From assembly GCA_937914675.1 (NCBI GenBank), contig CALDOC010000294.1, positions 1-8,602 on the forward strand: a stretch of 8,602 nt of DNA, written 5' to 3'. Positions within the stretch are counted from its first letter, which is position 1. Every line of letters starts with the position of its first letter. The notes beneath the pieces are model-generated. The model saw nothing but the letters and a program-made list of their open reading frames with translations, did no database searches and was not told the DNA's origin. Source of the DNA: an uncultured Sulfurimonas sp. Lineage in GTDB: Bacteria > Campylobacterota > Campylobacteria > Campylobacterales > Sulfurimonadaceae. Below are positions 7,323 through 8,602 of the stretch, one piece after another. A program made the position numbers and the translations under genes.

Positions 7323-7340
7323 TTATCATCGCGTCTCATT

Positions 7341-7361
7341 TCTCTCCATACTCTCTCCATA
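7341..7361 (+). repeat. 10-bp direct repeat TCTCTCCATA, 11-bp period
   Basis: TCTCTCCATA occurs at 7341-7350 and again at 7352-7361, one base apart, so the two copies lie one helical turn from each other on the same face. The pair sits just upstream of the TATAAT at 7371-7376, over the place where a -35 element would be. This is the layout expected for a tandem activator site of OmpR/PhoB type, but the regulator is unknown and chance is possible. Confidence 0.5.
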
Positions 7362-7370
7362 ATTTATTCC

Positions 7371-7376
7371 TATAAT
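7371..7376 (+). promoter_or_regulatory. Predicted -10 box for the small peptide-amrS unit
   Basis: This is a perfect TATAAT, followed by about 35 bases before the ribosome binding site of the 45-codon gene. No TTGACA-like -35 box is present; the TCTCTCCATA repeat occupies that position. It is the only good promoter candidate between the caspase stop and the small gene. Confidence 0.5.
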
Positions 7377-7417
7377 ACTTCCAACAAAAAAATAAACGAG
7401 AAAAAGAAGGATTTATC

Positions 7418-7555
7418 ATGGATATGTGTACAGTGGGCGTCGCTTTAGCCGTTTTAATTAGTTTTATCATTGGTCTGATTCTTGACGTGGATACTTTCGC
7501 GGGCGGTGTTTTTTCTATTTTAAAAGGTTCAAAAAACAAAAATAAAGACGCGTAA
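7418..7555 (+). CDS. 45-residue single-helix membrane peptide upstream of amrS
   Basis: This is a short gene of 45 codons. The ATG at 7418 has a strong AAGGA at 7407-7411, six bases upstream, and a TATAAT promoter further up; this supports it as real. The product, MDMCTVGVALAVLISFIIGL followed by ILDVDTFAGGVF, has one hydrophobic helix (about residues 5-22), a short loop, a second mildly hydrophobic segment (27-35) and a basic tail, SILKGSKNKNKDA, which would face the cytoplasm. It has one cysteine, at position 4. I do not recognise a family. The gene ends 25 bases before amrS, so the two are likely co-transcribed, and a hairpin overlaps its stop codon. An open frame on the opposite strand (7336-7539) lacks a ribosome binding site and is considered a shadow. 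Confidence 0.65.
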   Translation: MDMCTVGVALAVLISFIIGLILDVDTFAGGVFSILKGSKNKNKDA

Positions 7556-7565
7556 CTTCGCGTCT
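7546..7565 (+). other. GC-rich hairpin over the small-gene stop, just before amrS
   Basis: AGACGCG (7546-7552) and CGCGTCT (7559-7565) form a perfect 7-bp stem around the 6-base loop TAACTT, which contains the TAA stop of the small gene. There is no T-run after it; instead the amrS ribosome binding site AAGGA (7569-7573) follows within four bases. It is therefore more likely a translational or mRNA-stability element between the two genes than an intrinsic terminator. Confidence 0.5.
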
Positions 7566-7580
7566 CTCAAGGAAAAAAAG

Positions 7581-8602
7581 ATGTCTCATTCAGCCTGGTT
7601 GAGTAAAAAACTCGATAGTGGGAAAATCCTATGCCAAGCGTGTTCGCAGTCGTGCAAGCTTGAGGAAGGAGAGTATGGAATTTGTGGAGTGAGGAGAGTG
7701 GAGGGTGGCGAGCTTAAACTGTTGGTGTACGGAATCGCCGCCGCGGTGAACGTGGACCCTGTGGAGAAAAAGCCGATGTTTCATTTCCTGCCAAAAACCA
7801 AAGCTTTTTCGGTGGGCACGGTTGGGTGCAACTTTTCTTGCAAATTTTGTCAAAACTACGACATTTCTCAGTATCCAAAAGAACACGAGCATAAAGTCGT
7901 CGGCCACGAACTTTCGCCCGAGAAAATCGTTGACCTAGCCATTGAGCATGGTTGTGACTCGGTGGCGTACACCTACAATGAACCAATCGTCTTTTTTGAG
8001 TACACGTACGACACGGCGAAAATAGCCCATGAAAAAGGTTTGAAAAACATCTACGTCACCAGCGGATATGAAACGAGAAAAGCTATAGACCTGCTCGCGC
8101 CGTACATAGACGGAATGAACATAGACCTCAAAAGTTTTTCAAATGAGTTTTACAAAGAGATATGCGGAGCGAAGCTCAAACCCGTGCTAGACGCCGTGAC
8201 TTACGCTCATGAAAGCGGAATTTGGATAGAGATAACGACTCTACTCATTCCCGGCAAAAATGATTCCGACGAAGAGATTCGCTCCATCGCGAGATTTATA
8301 GCGAAACTTGACGTTTCCATTCCTTGGCATCTTTCGGCGTTTCATCCCACTTACAAAATGCTTGACAGCCCTAGAACGCCCGAAGCCACGCTCTTGCGCG
8401 CCTACAAAATCGGTCAAGAAGAGGGTCTAAAGTATCTTTACGTCGGAAACGTGGACAACGAAGACTATGAATCGACGTACTGTCCAAATTGCAAAAAAAG
8501 AGTCGTTGACCGACGTGGCAACATTGGCCAATTCGTCATTAACGAGCTTGACGAAAATGGAACATGTCCGCACTGCGGTTACGCTCTTGAGGGGGTGTGG
8601 AG
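7581..8602 (+). CDS. amrS: AmmeMemoRadiSam system radical SAM enzyme (3' partial)
   Basis: 340 residues are visible and the frame is still open at the window edge. The family is about this long, so only a few codons are probably missing. The radical SAM cluster motif is CNFSCKFC (Cys83, Cys87, Cys90), reached through the family-specific lead FLPKTKAFSVGTVGCNFSC. An N-terminal cysteine cluster (Cys18, Cys21, Cys25, Cys35: CQACSQSC and YGICGVR) and a C-terminal zinc-ribbon-like pair (CPNC at 301-304, CPHC at 329-332, ending ALEGVW) are both characteristic of this pyruvate formate-lyase-activase-like family. Other barrel motifs include AYTYNEPIVFFEY (129-141), MNIDLKS (179-185) and LLIPGKND (221-228). 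In many genomes it is encoded with AMMECR1 and Memo-like proteins; the reaction is not firmly established. The ATG has AAGGA at 7569-7573, seven bases upstream. It follows the small membrane-peptide gene by 25 bases and is visibly richer in GC than the left half of the window (29 of 60 at 7921-7980). Confidence 0.93.
   Translation, partial: MSHSAWLSKKLDSGKILCQACSQSCKLEEGEYGICGVRRVEGGELKLLVYGIAAAVNVDPVEKKPMFHFLPKTKAFSVGTVGCNFSCKFCQNYDISQYPKEHEHKVVGHELSPEKIVDLAIEHGCDSVAYTYNEPIVFFEYTYDTAKIAHEKGLKNIYVTSGYETRKAIDLLAPYIDGMNIDLKSFSNEFYKEICGAKLKPVLDAVTYAHESGIWIEITTLLIPGKNDSDEEIRSIARFIAKLDVSIPWHLSAFHPTYKMLDSPRTPEATLLRAYKIGQEEGLKYLYVGNVDNEDYESTYCPNCKKRVVDRRGNIGQFVINELDENGTCPHCGYALEGVW

Larger units (their letters stand above)
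7185..7417. other. Spacer between caspase gene and small peptide gene
   Basis: These 233 bases contain no intact gene. The left part is the TonB-dependent receptor relic on the minus strand; the right part (7323-7417) holds the TCTCTCCATA direct repeat, the TATAAT box and the ribosome binding site of the small gene. No intrinsic terminator with a T-run is visible after the caspase stop, so how transcription of that unit ends is unclear. Confidence 0.6.

Noticed and set aside
7336..7539. Minus-strand 67-codon frame opposite the small membrane-peptide gene
   Set aside because: It has no ribosome binding site and would cross the direct repeat and promoter; the plus-strand frame has a good AAGGA and a plausible membrane helix.
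7629..7986. Minus-strand frames opposite amrS (7629-7907, 7714-7986)
   Set aside because: The plus strand encodes the radical SAM motif CNFSCKFC and family cysteines without interruption; the antisense frames are shadows.
1..8602. CRISPR arrays, tRNA or rRNA genes, insertion sequences
   Set aside because: No regularly spaced repeats, cloverleaf-like sequence, transposase motif or terminal inverted repeats were seen on reading both strands.

Overview
The window looks like chromosomal DNA from a free-living Campylobacterota (epsilonproteobacterial) relative of Sulfurimonas or Sulfurovum. The IspG sequence (a GCVVNAIGEA form of the third-cysteine motif), the AT-rich spacers with -10-only promoters and the short leaders all fit this. 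The placement is inference; no rRNA or other decisive marker is present.

Layout. Positions 1-530 hold the end of one gene and a complete 81-codon gene, both + strand, overlapping by one base, very AT-rich and unrecognised. Positions 570-3694 are a minus-strand block. ispG (MEP isoprenoid pathway) comes first in transcription order. It is followed by a 668-codon membrane protein with a winged-helix-like N-terminus, an acidic linker, three transmembrane helices, a long coiled coil and a fourth helix. A 151-base divergent spacer follows. Positions 3846-7184 carry a tight two-gene + strand unit: a coiled-coil lipoprotein, and an exported caspase-like protease fused to two short helical repeats, a PEGA-like domain and an FGE/sulfatase-modifying-factor fold. 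Positions 7185-7322 contain a minus-strand remnant of a TonB-dependent receptor C-terminus, beginning just after the protease stop. Positions 7323-7417 hold a promoter with a 10-bp direct repeat. It drives a 45-codon single-helix membrane peptide and the AmmeMemoRadiSam radical SAM enzyme (amrS), which runs off the right edge.

Working together. ispG and amrS are housekeeping-type genes. The candidate system is the lipoprotein plus caspase-FGE pair: both proteins carry export signals, they are 18 bases apart, and both have apparent protein-interaction modules. They may form an envelope-located proteolytic complex, unlike the better-known cytoplasmic bacterial caspases of conflict systems. The receptor fragment at its right edge suggests the pair was inserted or rearranged into its present site.
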